A stretch of DNA of 64,000 nucleotides from Vespa crabro (GCF_910589235.1 NC_060973.1:5100501-5164500); one strand, 5' to 3'; shown: positions 1 to 12,250, counted from the stretch's first letter. Program-made: numbers and translations. The notes: generated by a model not told the origin, from the letters alone.

Positions 1-165
1 CTGTCGACCAAGAAAGACACGGTACCAGGGCTATGGGTTTTGGCCAGTTTGTAGCGGCCAACGATGCCATCTATAAAACAAAGGATGTTATTCATAAGGA
101 GAAAGAAAACACTTGTCCTCACATTACTACACACACACACACACACACATACACACACACACACG

Positions 166-216
<51 letters not shown>

Positions 217-1337
217 CCAATAAAAGATACTAACGTGTCCGCCCATCGATAGACCTGTCAGACCCAACGGTCCGAATCCTTGTTGCTCACACCAATTCAA
301 TAAAACAATCGACTCCATTATTAAGCATCCACCCATAATAAATATGTCGCTCACATTATGTAGACTCGAGCGTCTATGCAAGGCCAAGGAAAAGTTTCAA
401 TAAGGACGCTATAACAACTTGAAGAATTAATGGACAATTTTATCTAGTACAAACCTTGAAGAATTGATTTCTTACATTTGATTTTTTGGCTTTCTTAATC
501 CATAAAACGGATTTTCCAGAAGTATAGAAGCGATTCCAGATTCTTTAAGCAATGGTTTGGCAATCAAGTTCCTCCGCCGCCAAAAAAACTAATTTAGAAG
601 TAAGGTATAAGAAAAAAAAAAGAGAGAAAAAAGAGGGCAAACGAAATATGATAAAAATATTTTTTCGCCTTAGGCAAGTCGAAGTAATGTTCTTCATCGA
701 AAGATAATGAAACATACATGATCTCCTGTACCGGCAAGATGCAAACAAATGGGTTTTACTTTATAAGAGTCCCATCCACGCGGTAAAATAACTTGAAAAT
801 ATGCAGTTTTTGTTTTCTCCGGCATCATTCCTGATAGGTATAGATCAAAAGGGGAAGTAAAGGAACCTTCTATTATATGACAGTCCGACCATTGTTCGTC
901 CTTTTAAGTAGACATAAGAGAAATATCATTTTGTGGTATAGGCAGACTGTACGCAATTTCAGTACGAGATAATTGGCTATCCGTATTAGACCGTAACATA
1001 CCTTTGTTATATTTATTGGATAATTACGAGGTATGAGATTGTAACAGGTTTCTCGGTTGGCTATGACCTTCCTAAACTCGAATATCCTGAAATAAAAAGA
1101 CATGGTAAAATTTATTCTACGTACAGGATTTGCCTTTAATCTCATATAACTTATTATCAACTATTGAGTTGTTCCATTTATCAACTTTATATAATGCACG
1201 TGAATGAATTCTGAAAAATTGTTGCTTTATAAGTTTTAAACTTGCCTTTTCAAATTCTGAGGATTGCCCCATCCCTTTGTAAAGAATTTTGTCAGAAGGA
1301 TACTTCTATAAACGGCATCCAAACGACTCGGAGGCAT
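1..1337 (-). CDS. ABHD18: ABHD18-like alpha/beta hydrolase (5' exons; 3' part outside window)
   Basis: A serine-hydrolase-fold protein of the ABHD18 (DUF2048, C4orf29) family; its biochemical role is poorly known. I assembled exons 1337-1246, 1086-1002, 900-718, 588-476, 373-235 and 70-1, which join in one frame (227 codons) and continue past the left edge. Visible family blocks are KFFTKGWGNP near residue 20, FEFRKVIANRETC near 33, HLAGTGDH ending exon 3, FFWRRR and LLENPFYGLRKP in exon 4, and the nucleophile elbow TGLSMGGH with Ser200 at the end of exon 5. MASLAATNWPKP follows in exon 6. The ATG at 1337 gives the expected short N-terminus. Intron 1 has a GC donor (1245-1244) instead of GT. 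The intron between 235 and 70 holds a CA/TA microsatellite. The family call is firm; substrate unknown. Confidence 0.9.
129..215. repeat. (CA)n/(TA)n compound microsatellite
   Basis: About 50 bases of CA repeat with small interruptions pass directly into about 34 bases of TA repeat. It lies in the ABHD18 intron between exons 5 and 6. ORFs across it are repeat artefacts. Confidence 0.95.
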
Positions 1338-2124
1338 TATTTATGAATTAAATCGATATTTGTACGGATCTATAGTCGGACTCTGGTGGAAAACCTTTTG
1401 TACACTTGAAGATTCAATGCAGATTTAAATCCATTTTTGTATTTGTTCGCAATCGAGGATTTTTTCATTGAATGAACATCCCTTAAAGAGGTTATGATTT
1501 CGATTGACTATATGGGATATTGCGATTTGTCTTTGTCGCTCCAAAGAAAGATTTTCATACGTTGAACAGACAGACCAATCAGAGAAGGCGAAAGAATAAA
1601 GCGCTTACGTATGGTACGTTACTTATACGCGCGCGCGATTGAACTTTCTATTAATCGCGTACCGATTAACAAAGGCCTTTCAAACGTCCTTTCCAAGTGT
1701 TGCCTCGTTCAAAAATTATTTTACTCGTCACTCCTCGAGCTGTTTTATTTTATGAACCTATTACATATGATACATCTTTTACGTATCCGGCATCGATAAC
1801 ATTGACGACATTTAAAGAGGTCGCATAATCGAACTATGCTCCGACTAATCAAATGGTTACTCAATAATTTGTAATCTGTCCTTTGATACTGCCGCTGCGA
1901 TCATTTCATGATACATGAAGTGTTACACTAATATTATATTGCGAAGAAATGGTAGGAAAGAATATTTTCTTAATAATAGTCGTTTATTTTCTTAATAATA
2001 GTACAATTCCTAATAATAATAAGATAATAAGATTTAAACATTTTATTTTTACTTTCATTTATTTTTCTTTTTTTTAGCATCTCATTTAGCGAAAATTAGC
2101 GTCGCTCCGTACATAAATGCAATA
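1338..2124. other. Intergenic spacer between ABHD18 and the mpaB-like gene
   Basis: The 5' end of ABHD18 faces the 3' end of the next minus-strand gene. I see AT-rich sequence and no convincing coding exon. The ABHD18 promoter should lie at the left of this stretch; no clear TATA box was identified. Confidence 0.6.
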
Positions 2125-4577
2125 TCATTTGCCAACGGAAACGTGCAATAGAGAATCCATCGATTTTTTCTTCAATTCGGCAATTTTCGAGTCGTCGAAA
2201 TTGAGAGCACCGTCGAGCAACGAATTAAAAAATTTATTAACGAAACGCCGTATAAACGAATATTGCAATCCGTATTGTAGGAAATATCTGTAAGATAAGG
2301 AGAAATGCAGATCGTTTGCTATTCGAGAGGGACGATAACTATATTAACATTAAATCGTTCTAGCAGAGGTTTACTTACTTATGTAAATAGTAGACGATCC
2401 GTTGATAGTAATTCAACGAAAAGTACAAAGACGGCATTTCGATGTTAATTATATCGGCAACGCACAAGATTACTGTCTCAAAGTTACAATTGGTCATAAA
2501 ATAAGAATTTCCTTCGATGATGCATCTTATCATATGTTCCCATTGTGGCTCGAGTCTTTGCAACGCAGGTTTCACCAATTCGTCTATGTACCTTTGGCAA
2601 CGACCCTTTACGTCTTTCAAACTGCCCCGACAAATATTTATCCTTTTCGTGAAGAAACAAAAAGAAAATATGTCTCTTATTATGATCACCCTCTCAATTA
2701 CATTACATCACGATTAATATTATAATTATCATATCGATTAGCTTGCAAAAAACATAGTCAACTTGATATGTTATTTATTAAACAAAAAACAATATCGTAA
2801 ACCAATGCATGCGATAATCGTGCGCGTTCATATGTGCCAATACCAATTCGTTTCTCCAACTTATTGAACTTATTGAATCTTCATTTACTTTATTTTAATT
2901 TTAATTAGGAATAAGCGAGGAATTTAACCTTGTTTATAACTTTCGTAAGGTATTGTGAATTCTGAGAAACCTCTCTAATGAAGAATTATAAAGCCAGGAA
3001 GAAGAAGGAAGAAACATCAAGATAATCGATTATTATGCGCCTAATCTAACGAGTGATTGTCGTCTTTGTAAATAGAAATAGGAAATCTCATTTATGAAAA
3101 TTATTATGTTATTCGAGATAAACCTGTTATTAGAAAGTGATCGCGTCAAATAACTTTGACTCCGTTCGGTACTGTTTACGCAAATAGAAATGGCATCCTA
3201 TCCGCTCTCACGTGCAAATCATACATATTTTTATTTATATCATTGGATTGAGCTATCTCTCCGTCCCATTTTACAATAATAATCTTTAATAGTACAAAGC
3301 TTTCAATTCTGCCAATGTTAATAAACAAAATGTTTTATAAACAGCAAAAGCAATAGTGCGTAATTGCGTTATGAAATATCTTGCAAACAGTTAGAAATAA
3401 GAATACTTATTGCCTTCGTTTCTTTCTTTAATTTCCTTGTACGAACAACTCTTCTTTTTTTCTTTTGGACTATATTAGAATATTTCTGGGAATAATTTAG
3501 TGTAATAACGTATCAACGAGTTCGATTGATCGCATGATCATTAGATTCGATATCTAAATTATTTTGCTTAATGGGAAGGAAAGGAAACGATAAAAAGTTC
3601 AATTTACTTGTCGTCCACTCCCAAGAGATAACCGATACACCTCCAGACGTAACAAAAATTCTCGAGATCCTCGTCTATCACCGGATAAATACCAAAACGA
3701 TGAGGGAAAAGTATGGGCAAGCCCATAAACCCGAAAAGAGTATAGTTCATCTCAATCTGATTAATTCTCATTAAATTTCTACACAAATGTTTCGAATGTT
3801 CTACATATGTACGAGCCAACAACGAGTCCGGTGGCAATATCATGGAAAAATCATCTGTTATAAATCGAAAGGCCGGACAGTAAGGATCTTTTATAGTACT
3901 CATCGATTCCATTTCCTTGCAATCGAGTTCACTGATTTTTTTGCTCACAGCAAGATGCATTCTCTTGACCGTTTGAATGTCTTTGTACGCTCTCGTATCT
4001 TCGCACCAAGGATCTTCCGTGTACCAGTTGCGTATACGTTGACTGGTCGACAAATACCTTCAACGACGATTATTTTATTTAATACTTTTCTTTTTTTACC
4101 ATTAACGCAAGCAACTCTCTAATAATTCTATGATGAACTCTCTAAGGTCTATTATCATTTTAGGACTTACCTTTTGAACGCTAAATAAGGCGTGTGAGAT
4201 TTCTGCGTCATTATCATCGTTTGCAGACCTTCAGCATGGCAAAGCAGACAGAGCAAACCGTATAACTTTCCTATGAAAAGTCCGGCCAAATTATTGCGAG
4301 CGAAATGTTGGCCTCTTTGAAACTTTTTTAAATCTAGCCAGTCGGGTTTTTCGGAAGACGGTCTGTCGTGATTTCCAAGAAAATTCGAATAGTAAAAATT
4401 TTCCAAATATATATCCGAGATCAAATTCAGACGTTCCCCTAACATATCTTCGAGCTCTTTTCGCATTTCGTCGTAACTTTGCTTGGCGATCTTATTACGA
4501 AAATTTACATCATGGTATAACTTGTTCATCAACGATTCAAACAACTCTCTTTCTTCGCTTGTCTCTTCGATTTTCAT
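2125..4577 (-). CDS. ER-bound oxygenase mpaB / rubber-oxygenase-like protein (DUF2236)
   Basis: Predicted heme-type oxidoreductase-like protein of the mpaB/mpaB'/latex-clearing-protein family. Four exons, 4577-4171, 4057-3608, 2642-2379 and 2287-2125, join in phase to 427 residues and a TGA stop. Exon 1 carries NHDRPS, WLDLKKFQRGQHFARNN and GKLYGLL, and ends in the HTPYLAFKR block that continues into exon 2 as YLSTSQRIRNWY. Later come MHLAVSKK, GFMGLPILFPHRFGI and GYLLGVDDK-INICRGS. R136, T140 and H170 have the same spacing as R164, T168 and heme ligand H198 of the bacterial rubber oxygenase Lcp, as I remember that protein. Its distal Lys167 corresponds to S139 here. No signal peptide or long membrane segment is obvious. 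The ATG at 4577 is the first of the open frame. Substrate and activity are unknown. Confidence 0.85.
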
Positions 4578-5565
4578 CTTTTTTAATTTTATTCGTCAGC
4601 TAGTTTTTCTCTCGCAGTCTTCTTTATTTCCTAAACCGTGTTTACACGAAGCCTAACGTCAAAAAACTAAATGATTACTATTACTGTTCGTAATAACTTA
4701 AGGTTTCCCTTTCTAGATAAATATTTAGAAATTGATTTATCATTGGAGGTGATACTTAATCTTTTGAAAATAAGGAAAGTTATCTTTATACGATGTTTTA
4801 TAAAAAAGTCATTTTAATTTAATAAGATTTTTTAATTTAATAAGATAATTTAATTTAATAAGATTTATGAAAAATATATTCATTTCATAATATTATTCTA
4901 TCCGTAATAGAGTTTCATTTGTATAATGTATCTTCCACGAAAAAATATAATTATTGTTTAAGTAAAGATTATGACGGTTGCTGGATTATTCCTATATAAA
5001 ATGTCGAAATAAAATAAATAAATGATAAAACCTCTCGGTAATTTCAATTGTTTTCACAGAAAGTAAAACTTTCTACAATTACTAAGAACAAAGTTCAATT
5101 ACGTAGGAACTATTTTTCTTAATTGCGATAATAAGCAAAAAATGAATTGTTGCGATTATCGTTACGTCGCATTGTTTATTTAAACAAAACAAGAACATTA
5201 TATCAGTGAGATAAATATTGACGACGATAATGGAAGATAAAAAATTATTATTTCTGATATTAGCCAAAATATTCGTTGTTATTACTTTCCTGCGAACACT
5301 CGTACATCTAAAATTTATTGTCGTTTGTATAATATTTATTTATCGAGAGTACGGGCTGTTTATTAATTGTCATATTTACGATCAACAGTAGGATCACGAA
5401 TTAATTAAATATTTTTAATATTTTCTTTTCTTTCATAAAGTACCGAATTCTAATGGAAGCTTAAAGCGTATCTAGATCGCGGCCACGTTATACTTGCTAG
5501 TTCCATTGTATAACTAATTTTTATCTTGGGTATCGATCGATGATGCACTTCTACGGTCCGGATTA
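4578..5565. other. AT-rich intergenic spacer
   Basis: No coding exon recognised. At 4815-4865 a short motif related to TTTAATTTAATAAGAT recurs three times in tandem. The promoter of the mpaB-like gene should lie near 4580-4700, but no strong core element is visible. Confidence 0.6.
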
Positions 5566-5569
5566 TTAA

Positions 5570-5843
5570 CACTTTGCCGCCCGCACGTCTCGTAAAAATT
5601 TATTCGCTTGGCGCCGGTAGCACTAATTCGGATTATTTGGCTTGTCGCACAAATCTTATAAAAACAAAAACTTGTTGATGTATGTAACTTATTAATTAAA
5701 CAAAACACCAACAGAGTGCAAAAGATACTAAAGTGCCGTTGCCGGCAACAGAGCAATACTATGCATACACCACTGTGGTTTCGCCAACCGTTGGCCGCTA
5801 TTTCGCGCACGACACTACTGTGGTATCGGCCGACGGCATAGTG
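5570..5843. mobile_element. piggyBac-type MITE, 274 bp, TTAA target duplication
   Basis: The element is bounded by TTAA at 5566-5569 and TTAA at 5844-5847. Its ends form imperfect terminal inverted repeats: CACTTTGCCGCCCG on the left and, read inward on the other strand, CACTATGCCGTCGG on the right. The TTAA duplication plus a short CAC-starting inverted repeat is the signature of the piggyBac superfamily. No transposase coding sequence is present, so it would need a transposase in trans. The open frame across it is not a gene. Confidence 0.75.
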
Positions 5844-6054
5844 TTAAGCATGCGCCGGCGATTTACTACCTAAGACCTATATTTATTTAAATGTATATAA
5901 ATAGAATTATATTTTTAATTTGAGAGTCAATGTGTCTACATAAAACTATGATTCTATATTCGAAGGAGATACGAACAAATTCGACGCAAACGTTTCCTTT
6001 CATTTTCATTATATATTAAATAATTATACCGCGGAGAAAAGTGATTAAGTTTAA

Positions 6055-7087
6055 CACGTTCACGCCGGGGCCAATTTTCGTTTGTTTTGCTATGAGGCGG
6101 CGCTCGAATTAATATCGCGCTTCATCTGGCGGCGCGTAATTATTGCCTGTTCATACCTGCATACGCGTTGTTTGTTTGCTCTATAGTACAGTGAGATCTT
6201 ATTGAGATCTTAACTACCTCAAAGAATCACCTGTGTAAATTTGTGCAAGGAACAAATGGTCCAGTAAGGCCCGATGCTGTGTTTGATTATAATATTGCAA
6301 AAAAAGGTGTTGATTTATCAGATCAACTATTGGCGTACTACAGTTGTTTACGAAAAACCATTAAATGGTACCGAAAAATAATAATAGAATTAATATGCGG
6401 AACTTCCCTCGTAAATGCCTGGTATATTTATAAAAAATGGGGCACTAAAAATATGACTATGTTACGATTTAGGGAAGTTATTATTGATTACCTTTTGCCC
6501 AATTAACAAATATGCCGTTATATACCGTCACATAAACATGTCCTTCAATCATATGAAGAATCTGCAAGAGAGTCCCGTAAACCCTGCAAGGAATGCTATA
6601 AAAATATGTCCAATAAAAAGGGCAGAGTTTATGCCACTAACAATACTACAAAAGTTAAGACGTATTGTGGGCATTGCAAGGGTCAGCCAACACTTTGTTT
6701 GAAATTTTTTAACAAATTACACAAAAACAATAAATAATGAAGTTATAAATAAAACAGTATCAGATTTTATGTTATTTTTACCGTATTTGTGTTTTTTCTA
6801 TAATACTATATTATTATGTTTATGTTATTGAACAAAACTTATGTTTCTGATACATTATTAATTATAATTATTATTAAAAATAAATATTTTTAATGGATAG
6901 ACGTTAAATTTTCATTATTTTAATTTTCTGTGTCTAATAGTCTAATAATTCAGAACACAATCGAATGTATACCGCCGGTGGCCCGCGCCATCCAATGAGA
7001 CAATCTAATGCGAGTCACCGGTGGCTCGGGCCACCCGATGGGACAGTTTAGTGCGGGCCATCCATGGCCCTCGCCGGAGTGAACGTG
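6055..7087 (+). mobile_element. Degraded piggyBac element, about 1.03 kb, TTAA-flanked
   Basis: TTAA at 6051-6054 and TTAA at 7088-7091 flank inverted termini: CACGTTCACGCCGG on the left and CACGTTCACTCCGG inward from the right. Inside is the C-terminal end of a PGBD4-like transposase (separate entry). The N-terminal two thirds are missing, so this is an internally deleted copy. Just inside the right end, at about 6970-7070, a GGTGGCCCGCGCCA-like unit of roughly 45 bp is repeated imperfectly; such subterminal repeats may be transposase binding sites (inference). Confidence 0.85.
6225..6737 (+). pseudogene. piggyBac (PGBD4-like) transposase C-terminal fragment
   Basis: The open frame through 6506 contains the typical C-terminal catalytic-domain block: RPDAVFDYN, then GVDLSDQ, then YYSCLRKTIKWYRK. 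The Asp in GVDLSDQ matches the third acidic residue of the piggyBac DDD triad. A TAA at 6504-6506 interrupts the frame. The same frame then resumes with a cysteine-rich zinc-ribbon tail (CKECY at about 6585, CGHC further on, KFF near the end) and stops at 6735-6737. The first two catalytic Asp residues are absent, so the copy cannot encode a working enzyme. The left limit of the fragment is approximate. Confidence 0.88.
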
Positions 7088-7557
7088 TTAAAGTAGACGT
7101 CTTGATTCATAAAGGGTGCAATTTGTAAGCGTGCAAACAAGATTTTTTAGCATTTCTTTAGGATGGTAGGTAAAAAAGATGTTGTCGTTATTGATAAGGT
7201 AGAGCCCTACGATATCCGAAAATTTTCGACAGATTTTAAATATTACAACAAAAGTTTCAATTATTTCCAATGTAAAAGAAAAGTCATCGTTGAAAATTAT
7301 TTCAATTTTCCTGTTCATTTTTAAAACGTCATCCCCGTCGATAATCCGATTTAAAAATATTTAGAAATATTTCGAGTTATTACCATTGGTCGATAAAATT
7401 GATTCAACGATCGCAAAACATTTCCTAATGCTTTTAAGATCAAAAAAATTCTTTCTTCTTGTCGTTAATTATATTAAATTAAAATGATAATTAACATTTG
7501 AAATGACATTGATAAATATTTCGGAATTAATTAGAATTTTATAAAAACGTTTTCATG

Positions 7558-7630
7558 GCCGAAATAGCTCAGTTGGGAGAGCGTTAGACTGAAGATCTAA
7601 ATGTCCCCGGTTCGATCCCGGGTTTCGGCA
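7558..7630 (+). tRNA. tRNA-Phe (anticodon GAA)
   Basis: A 73-nt cloverleaf: acceptor arms GCCGAAA and TTTCGGC pair fully, followed by discriminator A. The B box GGTTCGATCCC and A box TAGCTCAGTTGG are canonical. The anticodon loop is CTGAAGA with anticodon GAA. There is no intron and CCA is not encoded. It looks functional; a pol III terminator T-run is not obvious immediately downstream. Confidence 0.96.
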
Positions 7631-8527
7631 ACGCGCGTGGCGGGGTGGTGGGGGATTTGTGTTATTCTCCTACCCCTTCTCTTTTTTTCTTCCGCTCGAA
7701 GAATCTTTTATTTCTCTGTATTTATACTTTTACTCATTTTTCTGATTCGCAAAATATAACTGGCTCATTAGATTTTTATTTTGACTTTATCTTGAAAGAG
7801 AGGTGGTTGAATAACTTCGAAGGACGCTATATATATATATGTAAAGAAAATATACTTTCATCAGATAGATTTGCCGCGCGTCTCATAGCCCGCCCCTCCA
7901 TTGTCCTTTATTATTTACAATTTCTTTTGTGACCTACAAACCGAGCCGTTAAGATTTGGAAGAGAAACGGACAGTATGAAATATAACGTAGAAGAGAAAA
8001 GTAACAGAGCTATAAGAAAATTTATAATATATATTAAATAAAATTTAACATTGTGAATAATAAACGTAAATTGTCGTTTCTTTGTTCACAGGTATGATTA
8101 ATTAGAAACTAAGCATTAACTAACAAATAAAGATTTATCACTTTGTTCACAGAGAAACATATTTTCGTTTATCCCATAAGCAATCCGAGATATTATATAT
8201 ATATCAACTTTTCGCAAAAGATGGTAGCGAAAATGCAGCTGTAATGTATATATATATATGTAATGTGCGGCTTTGGGGAAAAGAACGCGAATGGCCTATG
8301 CATTTGACAAATTCAAATGCAAAAAAAATTCATCCCAACGATAAATAAAGATATGATGCTAGAGAAGATATTAATCGATCGTGATGAAATAGTCGAGGTG
8401 CAAATAACCTTTTAATCAATTTTCGAAGGATCGAGCTCGTTTTTTCAAACGGGGTGGTTTAAACCGCGCCCTTTCGATTGGTTTATCGTAGCGCATGCGT
8501 AACTCTCGTTTCACTTCCCTGTGCTGT
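7631..8527. other. Spacer between tRNA-Phe and the VWC-gene promoter
   Basis: No coding exon recognised. It contains short TA tracts near 7830, 8195 and 8245 and otherwise AT-rich DNA. Confidence 0.55.
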
Positions 8528-8528
8528 T

Positions 8529-8563
8529 TCAGTTCTTCGGTCCACTTGACAGTCGACAGTCGG
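8529..8563 (+). promoter_or_regulatory. Candidate Inr + DPE core promoter of the VWC gene
   Basis: TCAGTT at 8529-8534 fits the arthropod initiator, placing +1 at A8531. AGTCGG at 8558-8563 falls exactly at +28 to +33 and matches the downstream promoter element RGWYVT at five of six positions. No TATA box is evident. The coding start lies 536 bases downstream, across a GA microsatellite that would sit in the 5' UTR if no intron intervenes. Inferred from motifs only. Confidence 0.45.
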
Positions 8564-8738
8564 AATTACGTCAGGGGTGGCTAAGTCGTGCTTGCTCGTT
8601 CTTCTCCTCGATGAGAGACAACGCAAGGATGCGACGATCGGCCCGATCGTGAGAATTTCAATCTACTTTCTCCGCCGTTGCTCTCGGTGAATTAGAATTC
8701 TAAAGTGACCAACGATCACGATCGAAGAGAAACGAGTG

Positions 8739-8742
<4 letters not shown>

Positions 8743-8808
<66 letters not shown>
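8743..8808. repeat. (GA)n microsatellite, about 66 bp
   Basis: Uninterrupted AG dinucleotides in the probable 5' UTR or leader of the VWC gene. Open frames of alternating Arg-Glu or Leu-Ser here are artefacts of the repeat. GA runs near promoters can bind GAGA-type factors (inference). Confidence 0.95.
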
Positions 8809-8810
<2 letters not shown>

Positions 8811-9066
8811 CGCATGTAGAACGCATTCGTCGAGAGTTATCGTTCGATTTTCATATCCTTTTCCTCCTTCCTGTTTACGCCGCGAAGAAGGAAGGACTAG
8901 CGATTCCTTGTAAGACAAATATTCAATGTGAGATATCGATCAACGTGCTTCGCGACTCGTGCTCATTCTCCTACCACGATTTTAATGCCAACAAGTCATT
9001 GTTTTCGTTCGAAAGAGATACATTCTAAGAATAAGAAGGAAGGAAGGAAAGAAGGAAAATCGCAAA

Positions 9067-11018
9067 ATGACTGCGTCACGAGTTATCGTCCTCGTCCTTT
9101 ATCTACTTTTCCAACGTTCTCACGCAAGTAAGTTTACAACGTTGTTAAACGAGCTCGGTGAGTATAACGCGTTCGTCCCTACGCACATATACAGACACCT
9201 TCTTAGATATGTTCCATATCGATGCAACGCTCTATTCTCTATTGCGAGACACGAGTACTCCTATATCATCAAAAACAATGTTTATGGTAGACGAGTTAAA
9301 TGGGACACCTGTATACACAATGTTACATTGAACACAAATCAAAACTTTACGGCATGCTCTTATACGAGTCTTTTATTATCACGCACATAAATTCTTGTTA
9401 ACGTATAGAGTTAAGTAATTACGTATTTACCTGGTTTATTCGTGTCGATTGACCTATTGACACGAAGAAAATCTTTCTGCGTAATTTCTCCTTTGTACGG
9501 GCGCGAATAAAGTTCTAAGTATCCCTCTACGATATCCTGGAATGCAATCTCGTTAACGTCGTTAAATAGACCGTGCGACTTTTGTACCGTAGAAAAAATA
9601 GTCTTTTATGGACACCGGGTGCCGCGACGCGATATTAAGCGGCGGAAGGAAATATTCGAGCGCGAACGAGAGAGGGAGGGGAAGAAAAAAAAATTCGCAG
9701 CTCACAATGAAAATTCCTCGGCCTCATATTTTCCGGAAACGCAACCAACCTCTTTTTCTAACATTCGCCTATACTTCTTACCCTCTCTCTTCCGCGATGT
9801 AATTCAATTTCGCTTTTTCTACTTTTTCGTTTTTCCTTACTTTGGTATCGTTTATGCGCAGAATGTTAAATCTCGGAATGAATTCGAAGCAAACGGAAGT
9901 CAGAGTCGTTTGCCCCCCTTTCGCTCGATCAGGCCAGCTTCGATACGCCTATACGGGCTTATCCCGAACGATTTCGCTCCTCGGAAGGATTCGAAAGGAA
10001 CGTGCTGACAGAAGGTCGAGGGGATGTACTTAATGCTCGCTTTAATTACGAAATTGGGTCGTGCCGCTTCACAGCTACAAGCACAGGCCGCTAATTCTCG
10101 CGGACAGATTCGATTAAAGTTAACCCGTTTTGAAAGACTTGTTTCCTGCGGAATCGACCATTTTTCTATCGAAAAACGTATGCGAATTTTTACGATTGAC
10201 TTTTAAACTAACGAAAAGTATTGAAATCGATCCTGATGCTACCGATCTCGATTTGCTCGTGTGTACTATCCACTCGTAAAGCAAGAGCAAACATCGTACA
10301 ACCGCAAAGCCTCGTGGTACTTGAATGACACCGAAATAATTACGCGTTTATCTGTCTGATAATTTTCCCGCTTTTTTCTCACCGTCTCCGACGACGACGC
10401 TGTTCGCGTAGGAATCGATTTTAACGAAATAAAATTGAATCGTACAAGCAACATACAACGTTTCTTTCGCGAAAGAGAAATCGATTAAGCAAATTGCTCA
10501 AACTTTCCGCCAACTTTTCTCCTTTCGCGAATAATCGTTTTTAATTCGCTATGAATATTTGTCGGCGATAAATAATATCTCCCCTTATCCCTTTGAAATC
10601 TTTTCTAGATTTAATCGTTAATATCCAATAAGCAACGAATCCAGTCTTTCGTTCTGTCTGATTACTTTTCCACGATACGTAATATGATCTGTCAATGAAA
10701 AAGAGATAATACTCAAAGCTATTACGTTCTGGGAATTTTCTTGAATACCATAAGCCACGGTGACGATCGAGACGATAGAAATCTAGGAGAATCTCTTTCA
10801 CGTAGACGGATGCTTAGCCAAGAGGATTTGCGGATTAGTTATTTCCTCGCCGTTTCACCTGCTCGCTCTCTCTCTCTCCCGCAAATACGAAGGGAAGAGT
10901 ATACATCCCCGGATAGAAAATGAAAATTCGAAAGCTTTTAATATTCTATCTTATCTTTGATCTCTCGAAAGCAAAAATCAAAATAAGAGAAAGCAATTAA
11001 ATTAATATCGTCGAAGAA

Positions 11019-11061
<43 letters not shown>

Positions 11062-12207
11062 TTTATATATTTGTCGATAAAATAAAACATTTCGGTGCAG
11101 TTCATTAAAATATTCGAGATAATTACAACTTTTGAACGCGGGTAAATTTTCCATCGCGAACGCAAGTTTAACCAACTAAACTCGTGTATTCTTCGCAATG
11201 TAGAAATTAGAAAATGAATTGGTTTGGACGGTGAAAAGGTAGTTTGACATACGTTTTACGTCTCGCGCACCGAAGAACCAAGAGGAATAATGGGGTCTTC
11301 GTTCGAGCGAAGCGAGAAATATATGTTTACGTACTATATACATTCGTATATACGTATATACGGGTAGTTGTTACGCGTGGAAAATTGGATAGCACGCTGT
11401 ACCGCAAAACAAATGAAGTCCGCGGTTTGGCCGCGTGATTGGCTATCAAGGCCTGCACCATACGGGATATCAACCAATCGGGAAAGTGGTTTCAATGGGG
11501 CTGCGAACGTTCCTTTTACGATCTTTCGTTCTCCTCGTTATAAACACGTCACAGGAACGACAAGGTATCACGTAAATTATTCAAGAGTCGAAAAAAGTCT
11601 GAACAAAGACTGACTTTGAAAAAATTATCAGGTGAATTGTATGTTCGTCGGAAAAGCCGAGAGAATGTTTACAAACGTCGACGAAAATGATCGCGTAAAC
11701 GCATATACATAAATAGGTATTACGTACGATGGTAGATATATACACGTTCAACATGTTGAGGCGAACAAAATTATAATTACAAAATTAGAATTAGAAATGA
11801 TAGAACGTCCCTCGTATATACGACTAACTAATGAAGAACTAAAATATCCAAATATTACTTTTGTTACGTTTATTTTCTATTTATTTCTAATGATAACTTT
11901 ATCCCGTTTTTCCTTTGGAATTTTATACATAACAGGAGATTCCACAATAATTTGAATTATCCAATAGCTAGCGTGAGATACTCGCTCATCATTGTTAATT
12001 AAATCTCGCCCGTTAAATGGATAGTCCTTTTCCTGTATTCACCGTTCCTGAGGGAACAATAGGAATCTAGAATGTCACGCTCCCATAGATTCGATTCCTT
12101 TCTGACATACATTTTAAAATACATTCGAAAAGTAACGAACTTGAGAAATGGGAAAGCCATACTCGCGGGGATGTTATAAAAGAAATTTCAAAAAAACATG
12201 AAAGAGA

Positions 12208-12250
<43 letters not shown>

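Noticed and set aside
545..748. Minus-strand open frame near ABHD18 exons 3 and 4
   Set aside because: It reads through intron and exon in mixed frames; the conserved FFWRRR block is in a different frame and defines the real exon 588-476.
8700..9028. Open frames with long Arg-Glu or Leu-Ser runs on both strands
   Set aside because: They are translations of the (GA)n microsatellite; no family, no splice context.
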